From positions 1,612,001-1,676,000 of the forward strand of contig BCGN01000002.1 of NCBI GenBank assembly GCA_001599295.1: a stretch of 64,000 nucleotides of DNA, given 5' to 3'. This stretch comes from Sporopachydermia quercuum (Eukaryota; Ascomycota; Sporopachydermiomycetes; Sporopachydermiales; Sporopachydermiaceae). Both the position numbers and the translations under genes were made by a program. A model generated the notes under the pieces. That model was not told where the DNA came from. It made no database searches and saw only the letters and a program-made list of their open reading frames with translations. Numbering within the stretch: position 1 is the first letter of the stretch; every line of letters starts with the position of its first letter. Shown here in pieces: positions 31,109 through 42,700 of the stretch.

Positions 31109-31734
31109 ATGGATTTTGGTACTTCAGTAAGTCAGGATATTAATGCAATAGATATGTGATGTGATGTGATGTGATGGCATATATGTCATGAAATGGAATA
31201 CAGTGGTACCTATACTATTGATTTCTGGGGAACTACAAATTTAAGGATGTACTAACAATATTCAAATAGCTCTCAAGAATGTCATCTTACATTCAGAATA
31301 CGCCGTTTGCAAATATCAGACCAGTGTCTGAGTTTTTGGCACCCACAAGATTGTCAGTCCCATCATTCTTAGTTCTTCAAACTCGAATTCCCTATAATCT
31401 AGGTTATTTTTCATCTAACTATGCGATAATTNTCCTGTTATTGAGTCTTTATGCTCTNCTGACGAATTTATTGTTACTATTAGTACTGACTGTGGCTATT
31501 GTTGGTATTTATGGTATTTCATCTCTTCGTGGAGGTGACCTTACATTCTCAACTGTAAGAATTACAACTAACCAACTATATACAGCATTGTTGATTATCT
31601 GCACACCATTAATACTCATTGCAAGCCCCATTTCAACTTTACTATGGCTTGCTGGAACATCAGCTGTGATAATTTTATTTCATGCAGCATTGCTCGATCG
31701 ACCTGCTCAAACCGCGTTTGCTGATGTTGTTTGA
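31109..31734 (+). CDS. YIP3: PRA1/Yip3 family membrane protein, one intron
   Basis: The coding sequence is join(31109..31126, 31270..31734), 160 residues. The PRA1 domain carries IPYNLGYFSSNYAII and ASPISTLLWLAGTSAVI, with two long hydrophobic hairpins. The family binds prenylated Rabs in ER and Golgi membranes and aids vesicle traffic. Exon 1 is only 18 bases (MDFGTS). Joining adds LSR before the Met at 31279 and gives LSRMSSYIQN, which aligns with the start of S. cerevisiae Yip3. The 143-base intron starts GTAAGT, ends TACTAACAATATTCAAATAG, and contains a short ATGTG repeat. Two codons hold ambiguous bases. Confidence 0.92.
31154..31176. repeat. ATGTG pentanucleotide repeat inside the YIP3 intron
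   Basis: Four perfect ATGTG units plus a partial unit lie within the intron, about 28 bases downstream of the 5' splice site. Confidence 0.85.
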
Positions 31735-31888
31735 TTTACTTTGATTACTACATGTTACACACAATCTACGTATTTCATTAATACAATAAATCATTTTACA
31801 ATTACCCTGTAGTCCCAATAATTTCACAATATCGAAATTGATAGCATGCTCGTAGAACCAAACATATTTATGTTCACCATGCCATTTC

Positions 31889-32605
31889 TCATACGTCTGT
31901 TGATCTTTTAGAATTACACGCGACAATCTTAACCATATCAGCATGAACTTTGTCACCATTGTCTAATTTGAAATCAGCATTCTCCACCAAAAAAATCCAA
32001 ACGTCGTCGCAAAATCTATATGTATGTAAATGTGCCTTAGCTCTCGGTTAGCACATTATTTATTTCCAAGAAACTCTCCGAGATTCCTCCGAACCACCAA
32101 CAATCACATACCTTGAAAGAAAGCTTCGATTTCACCCTTTCACGAAGGGAGTCGGTTACAGCCTTGTCGAACTGTCCTAAGTTAGTANCATCATTCTTCT
32201 ATAGCAGAGCAACATATCAGGGTAAGCATAAACAGAAGTAGAAAATGACCTTAGCCAATACCTGAACATACATTGTGAAGAACCTTCATGGCCAACTGGG
32301 GAGGAATCCTCTCATCCCTGTTCATACTTGTTAGCAAAATGTTCCACCATATACTCTAAAGCTTTCCTACATAACTAACTATCTATCCCAAAGGAAATAA
32401 ACCATACATGATCAAACTATCCAAGGCATCGGTGAGAGCTGTTCCAACACTAGATTTAAAGGTTAATAAGTGCACTCAGCATGACGCACAATTGACTCAT
32501 GACAATTCTGCTCGTAAGCTGCTATCTCTAATTCTTCACATACGTGCTCATACGATACAACTCATAGTTACCAGAACTATTGACTGCTGATAAAGCTTCT
32601 GCCAT
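31889..32605 (-). CDS. TOA2: TFIIA small (gamma) subunit, four introns
   Basis: The coding sequence is complement(join(31889..32035, 32112..32171, 32272..32317, 32408..32449, 32544..32605)), 118 residues (S. cerevisiae Toa2 has 122). The exons give [20 protein letters not shown], then [50 protein letters not shown], and [14 protein letters not shown] to [17 protein letters not shown] stabilises TBP on the TATA box. All phases agree. Introns are 94, 90, 100 and 76 bases, with 5' sites GTATGT (three) and GTATGG (one), and branch sites TATTAAC, TGCTAAC, TACTAAC and TGCTAAC. In intron 3 the AG four bases after the branch must be skipped for the next one (GACAG). The gene is missed by ORF calling. 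It is divergent from MPE1, its neighbour in S. cerevisiae too. Confidence 0.94.
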
Positions 32606-33747
32606 CCTGTGTGATACCTGTATGTACGTTATACTACACCTGATCAAATAACTAGTTTTATATAAAGAAGCAGAACAATAAAAAAAACTGCTCCAAAAAC
32701 TGATTCGTCTAAACCTCCTTTCAATAAGCAGTTCTTTTCGTTACGATATCTATTACTTTAATTCTTGATTGCAATCCCCTTTCATCTATCTCTTCATAGA
32801 TAATGTATGTATCTGATTGTTCCCTGTGCAATTCGCCCTTGTACTAATTTGGATTACATAATCAGATAACTATCTTATACTGAAATTTACTAAGTGCCAG
32901 AGTTTACTGTAACCTTCTAACTTTTGTTTATATCTTCAATGTCATCGTCAAATAGACTTGCCACTATTTCCTTTCCACTGCTGATGCTTATTTGTCTTCG
33001 ATATTTGGTTGAATCATAATAGCAGAACAATTAGAATCCATTTTTTCGATCCCCCAGTTATATATAAGTGTTGCTTGACGAATTAGAGCAAATTGTTTGT
33101 TTTTTGAAGTAAGAACAAAAGATTGATTTTCCTGTGCGTGCGGATAAAGTTGGAAAGCACAACAAGAAGCAAGATCGTTAGAGGAAGTCTTTGGTTTGAT
33201 AAATACATTTCAAGTACATTTCGACAGGTTTTTATTTGTTAGAATTTAAGTATTGCTTATTGGTGCAGTATATGACTGAGAGAAGATTCAAAGAGGAAAC
33301 AAACCTTTTTGTACAAAACGGTGGAGATATACCATCAGCGATTTCGAGTAAAAGATAGTAGAGCAAGTTACCACCCATTGGAGTAAGACAGCAATACGTG
33401 ATCGTTCACTGAATTCTCAAAGCATTTACTGATTTGAATATAGTACTGCTAAATAATTGTCATTTGATATTTTTTCTGTTTTCTTAATCTGAATAGCGGA
33501 AGAGCTCTTGTCTTTCAATTATCAATAACGAACTACGCTAGACATTCCAGCCAGGAGGTGAATATTTGATTGGGAAGTTAGTAGAAATTACTACCTATTT
33601 GGATTTTTATTTACCTTTAACACGAAAGCTAATAAAAAAGAATCTATTAAATACTTTGTTCTTTCTTTTAATTTGTTATCATTATTGTGAATTGCTCATT
33701 CGCCCTCTTCTGTTAATCGTCATAGTTTCAATCATATTTGATTAGAT
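32606..33747. promoter_or_regulatory. divergent promoter region TOA2/MPE1
   Basis: This 1.14 kb divergent interval holds both promoters. Composition is AT-rich with several T-rich tracts toward MPE1. I see no further gene or clear binding site. The divergent TOA2-MPE1 arrangement is the same in S. cerevisiae. Confidence 0.45.
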
Positions 33748-35370
33748 ATGTCGTCAGCTGTGTACTATAAGTTTAAATCCCAAAAGGACCCATCAAGAAT
33801 ACTCTTTGATGGAACGGGGATAACTATATTTGATTTAAAACGAGAAATTATCATCAGCAATAAACTAGGAGATGGAACTGGCTTTGATTTATCTTTGTAT
33901 GATCCAGATACCAATGAAGAATATACGGATGATACTTTAGTTCTTCCTCGAGCATCTTCAGTTACTGTTCGAAGGCTACCTGCTTCAAAACCTGGAAGAG
34001 GTAATGCTTCAAGGTATTTAACTGGAAAACTATCCATTTCGAATCGTGATTCTAAACATTCTAATATAAGTTCTGGCTCTGCGACTGCGGCAGCAGCGTC
34101 TCAAATTGCAGCTAGTAATTCCGAAGCCGATAAGATCAAAGCCATGTTTTCTGCGCAAGATGAAAACTGGAAAGAGACACAGCAGCATATGGCATCTATC
34201 GTACCAATTCGAAAACCACGATCAGGTGCTACGGAACCACCACCTCCTAACTACGTTTGTTATAAATGTGGCCAGAAGGGTCATTTCATTCAAGATTGTC
34301 CTTCTAATGATGATCCTAATTTTGAAGGTAAACGTATAAAGCGTACTACAGGTATCCCTAGGACCTTTCTTAAAACTGTTGAGAAAACAGATGAAGATAG
34401 TGATAATGTAATGGTAACTGAAGATGGAAAATTAGTAGTAGCTGTTGCTGATAGTAAATCGTGGGAATCTTATAAGAAGAAGACAAGAGAATTACAAAAC
34501 GAAGACAAGGTTGATGATGAGTCATTGGTTTGTCCTTTAACGAAAAAGCTGTTCATAAAACCTGTTAAAACTCCATGCTGTTCAAAAACTTATTCTGATG
34601 ATGCAATTCAGCAGGCGTTACTGGATGGAGATTTTGTATGTCCAAACTGCGGCGCCACCGAAGTTCTTTTGGATCAATTAACTCCAGATAAAGAGATGGA
34701 AGAACGGTTAGAAGAATACAAAGCAAAGAAAAATAACGAGAACAAAACTGAAGAAGAAACCAATAAAAGGAAACGAAGTGCAGAACCTGAAGCTTCTGAT
34801 AATCAATCCGATGAAAAGAATGAACTATCAGTGAAGAAAGCAAAATCAGATCTCTCGGATAATAATGAAGAATCAAACGAAAAGGAAAAAGTAACCAGCA
34901 ACGGCGAAACAAGAAGTAAAACTGTTTCACCATCACAACCTCTATCAAGTTTATCATCTCCCAGTTCAATTCCTGCTAAACCAGTTGATTCATCAGTTGC
35001 AAACTCATATATGATGCCTGATGGCACTCAAATGACACCAGAAATGTTCCAACAAATGATGGCTATGAGCATGATGTACAATATGCCTATGCCGATGATG
35101 GCTATGCCAATGAACCTGAATATGAATATGAACCCAGCGATGGGTATGTATAACAATGTTTCATATGGTGCAACTTATAGCAATGGAAATGAGCAAGTTT
35201 ATGATACTGTTCCTCATCAGAATTCTGGAACTTACAGCAATTATAATAATTATAATAACTATAATAACTATACTAATTACAACAATAACTACGACAAGAA
35301 CAAAAATAACGGCAATAATAATCAAAGCAATGGTTATTATAAGAATGACAACAAATACAAGGGAAAATGA
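33748..35370 (+). CDS. MPE1: Mpe1, zinc-finger subunit of the cleavage and polyadenylation factor
   Basis: The 540-residue protein begins with a ubiquitin-like DWNN domain (about 3-78; VYYKFKSQKDPSRILFDG). A CCHC zinc knuckle follows (Cys171, Cys174, His179, Cys184 in CYKCGQKGHFIQDC), then a U-box/RING-like segment (about 262-300; CPLTKKLFIKP to VCPNCG). This is the RBBP6/Mpe1 order. Mpe1 helps the cleavage and polyadenylation factor recognise and process mRNA 3' ends. The C-terminal 130 residues are low complexity: Met-rich (420-465) and then Asn/Tyr-rich, which makes it about 100 residues longer than S. cerevisiae Mpe1 (441). It has no introns. Confidence 0.95.
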   Translation: MSSAVYYKFKSQKDPSRILFDGTGITIFDLKREIIISNKLGDGTGFDLSLYDPDTNEEYTDDTLVLPRASSVTVRRLPASKPGRGNASRYLTGKLSISNRDSKHSNISSGSATAAAASQIAASNSEADKIKAMFSAQDENWKETQQHMASIVPIRKPRSGATEPPPPNYVCYKCGQKGHFIQDCPSNDDPNFEGKRIKRTTGIPRTFLKTVEKTDEDSDNVMVTEDGKLVVAVADSKSWESYKKKTRELQNEDKVDDESLVCPLTKKLFIKPVKTPCCSKTYSDDAIQQALLDGDFVCPNCGATEVLLDQLTPDKEMEERLEEYKAKKNNENKTEEETNKRKRSAEPEASDNQSDEKNELSVKKAKSDLSDNNEESNEKEKVTSNGETRSKTVSPSQPLSSLSSPSSIPAKPVDSSVANSYMMPDGTQMTPEMFQQMMAMSMMYNMPMPMMAMPMNLNMNMNPAMGMYNNVSYGATYSNGNEQVYDTVPHQNSGTYSNYNNYNNYNNYTNYNNNYDKNKNNGNNNQSNGYYKNDNKYKGK

Positions 35371-35756
35371 GATGATTCATTTCCAGTCCAATTCTTAATA
35401 TTTAACGACTACTCTTGCATTAAAATTCATCCCTATGTATAATAAACTGAATTTCATCATTAATAATAATGAAAATCTATGAGACTATCTATAATTAACA
35501 GCTAGCATATTCAAAACGTAAGAATAACCATACAATAAAGTAGCCATAAAAACTGTCTGAATATTTACGATCTTAATAATTCTATTATCATTGTTGCATA
35601 TAATATGTGTTCACTGGTAACCACACACGTTACTTTCTCTTCTACATAGTATAATCAGCCATTGCTTTGCAAATTTATCAAAGTTCATCTAATTTAAATT
35701 ACCAGGCCTTTCATTTCAAATAAGTAGACAAAGAGGCTAGAATAGCACAATGAAAC
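35371..35756. other. convergent interval MPE1/HRT2
   Basis: These 386 AT-rich bases lie between two 3' ends. I see only sequence suited to transcript termination. Confidence 0.5.
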
Positions 35757-37227
35757 TTAATTACCATCCCCATTAGAATAGGAAATTACTGCCCATTTGC
35801 CAGACCAAACCCATCCTTCTTTGGGCTCTTTACCCATAGCCAAATATTCTTGTTCCAGCTCTTTATCTTGACCTTTTCTTAGATTGACGCATACATCAGC
35901 CTTACAAGTTCGTAAAGCAAGAACTTTCACACCTGAAGTTGCCAATTCTTGAATAGCATCAATAAATGATGTCTCTCTTGGCCACATACAATCGCCAGTC
36001 AATTTTCTATAGTTTAAGTCACCTTTAAAAATAACTAAATTAGAATTGATCAANTCTTTCCAAACATCAGCACCTCCATTCAACCCATGTTCATTGATTT
36101 GCCAGTACGTTTCAAAACTAGTCCAGAAAGGATCAGATCTCTCTTCAATTTGCCCAGCTTCAATATAAGATGTAATCTTTTCAGCTAAAAAGCCCAATTC
36201 TTCTCTATGTTCAGGGAAAAAATCCGCGTCTTTTAAATCAGCAACTAAAGCTTTAAAGTCCCAAGGTGTTACGTCAGAAACCATCCAAGGGATATTCTTA
36301 GTATGAAATACAGCCTTGGAGATTAACTTTGAATCAAGCAAATAGAGAGTTAAGATCATATCAGTGTAAAGTTCAAATCCTGAATTGTCCAAAACAAAGT
36401 CAACTCTTTTATTAGCAACTGAGCTGTCAGAAATGATACTCCATGCTTTGTTTGTATCGTTAACAATTATCTTGCTCTCACTCTTTTTCCTTGCCTCAGC
36501 TCCTTGAACTGATTTTATATCATCTAAAGTAGCATTAGCAAGTAATGATAAATCAGTAGCATTGCCCCAGAGTGATACTTCGATGAATTCTTTAAACAAT
36601 AACTTCAAAGTTTCTTCATCAACCTTCTTGGAACCACCACCAGCTAACTCTTTAGAAAGGTTTTTATATCTAACAGCTAATTCACCAACCCCAAAAGCAG
36701 ATGATTTGTAAGTATTTTCTTTCAAATTGAAGAAAACATCGTACTCCTTCCAGAACTCAGAGTGATAAAAAATCTGGTTGATCTTTCTGTAGAATATACA
36801 TTCACTGAAAAGCCATGGTGCGTTCAACCAAGTAATCTCTTTTCCAATTGCTTTCAATGCATCATCATAATTCTTCAATCCCTCAATTTCGTCATCATCG
36901 AAAGGAGTAATTACATCTCCATTAGCAATTGCAGTTTTTAAAGCTGTCAGTTTCTCACTCACTTTCTGTCCGTCAATTTTCTTATCACTTTCAGTATCAG
37001 GTAATGCAGGATAAGTTTCTGTGATATCAGTAATAGTATTGGTGATAATGGCTAACCATCTAATTCTTGCAGTTGTCCAACCAAATGAATTGGGATCATC
37101 ATTCATATAAGGAGAAGGAGGAGTTGCTATTGGTTGATTCGTTAGTCCAAATATTTAGATACAAGTATCAACAGTTTGTTTATTCCAGATTTGTAGAATA
37201 ATAGTCTAACTACTTACGAGGAGTCAT
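35757..37227 (-). CDS. HRT2: DUF89/ARMT1 family metal-dependent damage-control phosphatase, one intron
   Basis: The coding sequence is complement(join(35757..37126, 37218..37227)), 459 residues. The DUF89 fold is marked by VLDNSGFELYTDM (Asp250 and Asn251 at the metal site) and KGDLNYRKLTGD (about 371-382). Family members dephosphorylate damaged or side-product sugar phosphates; the S. cerevisiae homologue is YMR027W. Exon 1 is ten bases (ATGACTCCTC) and the join gives MTPPTPPSPYMNDDPNSFGW. The 91-base intron starts GTAAGT and has branch GACTAAC and 3' site CAATAG. Translation from the Met at 37106 would also be possible but lacks the conserved Pro-rich start. It is divergent from TAP42, its immediate neighbour in S. 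cerevisiae as well. Confidence 0.92.
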
Positions 37228-38138
37228 TTTGATTAACTTTAGCTATCTCAGTTGTTATTTGACCAAATACTATTATGATCTCACAGAATTGAATCCACAG
37301 CAATGTACAAGACAGAGAAGTACCAATGGAGTCAAATAAATAACAGTTTCGCTAGATAGTGTTTCTTGACATCATCAGAAGCAATTTTCCTTCTCTCCAA
37401 TATTGCAGAGTGCATTGATTACGCATAATAAACATTCAATTAAGCTTTACGCATTCTCATTACCTTGTTGAGATGTCATTTACCCTGAGTACATGGCATA
37501 TGATAGGTACAACGGAACTGGGATTGCAGATCTGTGCAACCAGAAGAGTTCTGAACATTTGAATGAGGCCAATAAACTCTTAGTTATCCTTTTAGTTTTT
37601 ACACTCAATATGAAAATAAGAGTCAATTATCGAGTTTAACAATAATATCTATGATGAGTCCTCTTCTTTCTCCTATCCCCACATGGCTATTTAATTCCGT
37701 CTCTACTAATCAGGAAGTTGAAATAAATGGGTTATTGCATGTATACGTAATCATTATATAAAATGCTTTTCTACTGGCTCCCTAAATTGAGACCCTTTGC
37801 TAGATCAACATTAATTATGGAGTGTAGTAAATCTTCTGATGTGATGGCCTGTTCTTGTATGTCTTAATGAATTATTTGTTATAGATCAAGTAAATGTTAG
37901 GAGGCAAACGAGCTTATAGTGAAATCGGATCTATCAATTGAATACGAAACTCTGTTATACATTTTCATTACTGAAACCAGTCAGCCGATAGCAATATATC
38001 GACGTACATAGTATTATTCGTTTCTTGCAGGCAAAGCAAAGACAGAAACAAATCTATTCATACGTTGCCCTTTATTAGCCATTTCTGAGCGAAATAAGCA
38101 TCAGCATTTTCATTTAATATTACACTATTTGATTTATA
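37228..38138. promoter_or_regulatory. divergent promoter region HRT2/TAP42
   Basis: A 911-base interval that must hold both promoters. I see no gene, RNA or repeat. Confidence 0.45.
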
Positions 38139-39221
38139 ATGTCTAACTCATCACCATCGTTGAAATCGTTATTTCTTGAATCGTTGAAGCTGAAGAGGAA
38201 TCTGGACAATTCATCAATCATACCTTCTTNAGATTCTTACAAGTCACTTTTGAAAGAGGTGATCGGCAGCTTCGAGAAATGTAAAAGAGAGGTTGAGTCT
38301 TTAGCCTTATTTAGTGATAATGAAGATATTGAAGAACTTTCAACAAATGAACTGAAGTATATGAATATTGATTTCTATTTGGCAACTCTGCACGAAAAGG
38401 CATATCTAGATAAACTGACCCGTCAGAAACTAATCGAGCAATCAATAATAAACTATCTGAGGTTCGTAAAGAATTGTTCGAACTATGGTATAATTCCAAA
38501 AGCTCTGATAAAACGATTAGAAAAAATAACTGAAGAGAATGATGCAGCGTTTGATACTAAGAAATTAGAGAAGATTTTGAAACCTATTGAGTTAGTGAAT
38601 GCAACAGATAGACGTGAAGATAAAATTTCGAGACTAAAGCAGGCAAGAGAATTGAAAGAGAAAATATCGATATTGGATAAAGAAGATGTAACGANTTTGG
38701 ACGATGAAACTGTTAGATCGTTATATATTTCGGAACTACAGNTTCATTTGCTTGAAACTATTTCTTCGCTTGACTCTCTTCAAATGGAGTTAGAAGTCTT
38801 ATCACACGCACCACCAATATCTTCTAATATCAGTGTTTCTGGCCTCGCAAAAGAGGAATATCAGGATTCTCAAAAGCTATCAGATCCTACTGGTTATACA
38901 GAAAAACTTGAACCTATCAGCAACCCTATATTGTCAAAGCAGGGAAAAGTACTCCGACCATTCACTCTGGTTTCATCTCGTGATGAACTGAAAAAGAAAG
39001 TTTTTGGTACTGGACAGGTGTTACCTTCTATGTCAGTTGAGGAGTATATGGAATATGAATTACAGAATGGATTATTAGCCAAATCAGCTCCAAAAGAAGA
39101 AGAGGAACCTGATGAAGACAATATAGATGCAGCAGATAAGGAAACATATAAAAAAAGGGAGTGGGATGAATTCACAGAATCTCATCCTAAAGGCTCGGGA
39201 AACACTATGAATAGAGGCTAG
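38139..39221 (+). CDS. TAP42: Tap42/alpha4, regulatory partner of PP2A-type phosphatases
   Basis: The 360-residue protein has the alpha-helical TAP42 domain (YMNIDFYLATLHEKAYL, about 68-84) and the conserved C-terminal part. That part reads VLRPFTLVSSRDELKKKVFG (about 271-290), then SMSVEEYMEYELQNG, and ends DEFTESHPKGSGNTMNRG. Tap42 binds the catalytic subunits of PP2A and Sit4 and links them to TORC1 signalling. Length and both conserved blocks are normal (S. cerevisiae 366). Several ambiguous bases give unknown residues at 31, 186 and 202. Confidence 0.95.
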   Translation: MSNSSPSLKSLFLESLKLKRNLDNSSIIPSXDSYKSLLKEVIGSFEKCKREVESLALFSDNEDIEELSTNELKYMNIDFYLATLHEKAYLDKLTRQKLIEQSIINYLRFVKNCSNYGIIPKALIKRLEKITEENDAAFDTKKLEKILKPIELVNATDRREDKISRLKQARELKEKISILDKEDVTXLDDETVRSLYISELQXHLLETISSLDSLQMELEVLSHAPPISSNISVSGLAKEEYQDSQKLSDPTGYTEKLEPISNPILSKQGKVLRPFTLVSSRDELKKKVFGTGQVLPSMSVEEYMEYELQNGLLAKSAPKEEEEPDEDNIDAADKETYKKREWDEFTESHPKGSGNTMNRG

Positions 39222-39782
39222 TGATAATTTAGTCTATTAAACGTAACTCTGGCTTAACTTCGATCGCCAATGAGTGAAAGCGATGCCAAGAAAACTTGTT
39301 TTTTCCAAAACTATATATTATATCTTGGTGTTTAACCGCTCTCATATCCACGCTTCTTAATATTTATTGACTCCCCTGATATATATTATTGGACATAGAG
39401 TCAAACTAATGACATATAGTTGGACCTGTTGATGGATGTTTACTATATTATGTTCTTTCACGTGAATGATATTTTCACTATTTCACCTACATATATGTTT
39501 AATAGTTGATACGTTACAGCAATCTTCTAGCTTGAAAAATGCTGGTTTTTATTTNTCGATTAGAGATATGTTAGTTTCGCNAAGNCAATCTCATATATCT
39601 TCAAAAATTTAGCTTGAAAGAGGAAACATTGGTGAGCGTGTAACTGAGAAGTACGCTCAATTTACGAAATTTCAATCGCGTAGATAACGGATTGTAGTTG
39701 AAGAAGAAATTAAACATATATTTGTTGTATTTCTCTATGCATAAATACATATTCCCTCAGGTTAGGAAAATTATTCAAATAC
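39222..39782. other. convergent interval TAP42/NUP120
   Basis: A 561-base 3'-3' interval with a CACGTG near 39460 and three ambiguous bases within about 35 bp (39555-39585). No gene is visible. Confidence 0.45.
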
Positions 39783-42700
39783 TTACACCTTAAGCTTCAT
39801 TCTTTTATTCGACATAATTTGAGAAAGTTCGATGTCTTCAACTAAATTTAACCACTCATTTTCTTGAGCATAGATATCCTTAATAGTTAATATTTCCTTC
39901 CTACCAGATCCAACAGGAACAATAATCCAGGCGTCATTTCTATCCAAACATAGTAAAGCATTGATAGCAAATCTGAACAGTTTTGAGATCAAATAAATAA
40001 TTCGCTCCATTTCTTCACCAGATGAAGACTCATTTCGCTGTAACTGTTTCAATTTGTCTCTAACACTAATAATATACCGATATAATGCTGAAGCAGAGCC
40101 ACGGAAGTCCTCGCCGTGAATTCGCCAAGTGTAGAGAATGGGATACTTTCTAGCGTCTTTCTTGCATAAATCTTCTAGAATATTATCCACTTGATGTTCA
40201 TATCCAATGAAAGGATAGTTGAACAATGACTTTTCAGTTTGTGGGTTGCCATTGATAATCATTGAAATGAATCTAGTAAGCAATGTTTGAAACTCTAAGG
40301 TATCGCTCAATTCTACCATAGTACTATAGAAAACATCTAGGTCACCCAGCTTTTCTGCCAAGTTCATGATATTGCTATATATATCCAAGACGTCTGGTTC
40401 ATCTGAACGGAGTTGTTTACTCATAGCAACAGCCTTCTTCATAAATCCTAATGCAACTTGCTCCAATGGATACTGTTCTTGAAATAATTTCCCCAAATAG
40501 AAATAACAATGTAAAGGCGATGATGACTCCAAAAGCTCAATATGATTCTGCAATACTTTTGATTGGCTTATCAGTATTTTGTCTTGTTCAGATAGCTTCT
40601 GAGCAAATAGATCCACAATATGACTTTCTAATAGTTCCGCTGCTCCAGACAGTTCATTGTTTTCAAGCATTATCAATGCTTTCAAGAGTATAGCAGGTAC
40701 ACTCGCATTTGGAAGGAAGCCCATTAACTCTTTTGCAGCGTTCAGCTCCTTTTGTTGAATTAAAGTATCAATAACTTTGACGAGGAAATAAGTTGACCTG
40801 AATTTCAAAACTTGATCCCAAAGTTCTTTTCCTCTGTATAACTTTGATGGGGCTTTCTCAGTCTTCAAAAACTGTTTAATAATAAGCTCACCTTTAACAG
40901 TGTACCTAAATAATTTATTGGCTAAGTCAAACATCCTGAAGTAATCCAGAAACTCTTCATAACTATCATTCAAGCTCCATAATGAGCTTTTACTGGATAG
41001 AATTCCACTAGAAATAGCGAAACTTGAAGCCAAATCCCGAGATAATTCTAATAAATACGACAAAACGTTTCTCAAGTAAAACTGACCTTGTTCTGTTAAT
41101 GTTTCTTTATATTGAGCCTGGTTCAAAACACAAGTACCATCATCAAACATGGCTTGGCCCAAGAAGTAAAGAACATCAGGTAGTTTACTGCCAATTTTCG
41201 TAACAGCAGCGATCAAATCAGCCAAAGCGGATTCAGCATAGCCATTGTTGAGCAAGTTTGCTAATCTGGCCATTCTATCATCAACTGATGTTGAAATATG
41301 ACTATCATCAGATTGAAGTAACATTTCTGCTTCTAATCCAACTAATACCTCGGGTAGCAAATTCTGACGAAACTCCTGAGCAACTGTCACAAATTCAATT
41401 ATAATTGGAATTAGCTTTTTGTCACTTTCATTGGGGATTAGGTATGATATCTGAGCAATCTGTTCTTGGCTTAATGACTTCAAAGTCGTATCATCAACAA
41501 GGACATCTATCAAGGTAGATTCTCTCACTGTATCTATTGAAGAGCCTTTAGCAAGCCACACTTGTCCTGTTACTGGATTAATGGACAAAGAAATTCCATC
41601 ATTGGCTTGTCGTAAGAGATCAATACAAATACTTTCAAATCTAAGCCAAGCATCAACAACTAAAGAATCATATTGATCATCAGGTACTTTACCTGTTTCC
41701 AGTATTGCATCGACGACAGAATTAATTGCTGACAGAACCCTTGATTGCAGTGATTTTTCTGATGAGTTTTCCTCAAATTGAGAATCCTTCGTTTTAGAAT
41801 TACTAAATAGATCTAACGCATGGAAGATTAAAGAATGAGAAAATACACCAGAATATAAAATGCGATCACTGAATAACTGTGAAAGCTTCTCTGGGTCATA
41901 ACTAACCAGGGAAGCCAATAAGGATATATTAGTTCTGGTAAAAACTGAAGAAACGTCTGATTTCATCCAGGAAGGATGAACAGCCGATTCAGAGGGAGAA
42001 TCATTTCCAGGCACTGGAATAGAAGCCGTTTGAACACAGGACTGCGCATCGCTATTCCATAGAATCCAGATATCAAAGTATTTTTTGTTTCTCACAGACG
42101 GTACTACATGATAATCTTGTAACAAAGCTGGACCGACTGTTGGTTGCTCACAGGCAATTTTCAGAGGTTCTGATGAGATGGTTAGGTTATCAGTATTAGA
42201 ATTCAAGTTTAATCGATACACCAAAAAGAAGGGCTCCTCCGCTGGAATATAAGCTACTAAACAAGCAGAAGAGTTGTCGTTATTTTCAACCAAAGTAATC
42301 AACGTCTCAGGTTTATCTTCCCATAAAAGCAGTACCTGGTCAACAGAGTAATCAGGTAGTAAATTAAATGCTTTTATTGTAGAATTTGATGTTTTTGACC
42401 AGATATTTATACTGCCATCCTGTGAAAGAGTGATATAAAAGTCTCCAAATTTACTGTAATCACCAAGTGTAGTCGTTGTAATAATTTTACTATTCGTGGT
42501 ATCAAAGTCGTTTTCTGTTGCATTATTGACCCAAGATTTTAGCCATCCACGTAAACCAGAAGGTGTCCGTGGGTTTTGTTGCTGGAAAATGGAGACGGCA
42601 AACACGTCAATTGGCGTCTCCCTTGTAATCACTACATTATCTCCATTCTCTAGCATCAGTATAAACTGATTCTCAGATATAGAAAATAAACTGTTGATAC

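Noticed and set aside
31675-31959. 94-codon minus-strand ORF next to YIP3
   Set aside because: It is an out-of-frame reading over the last exon and 3' flank of TOA2.
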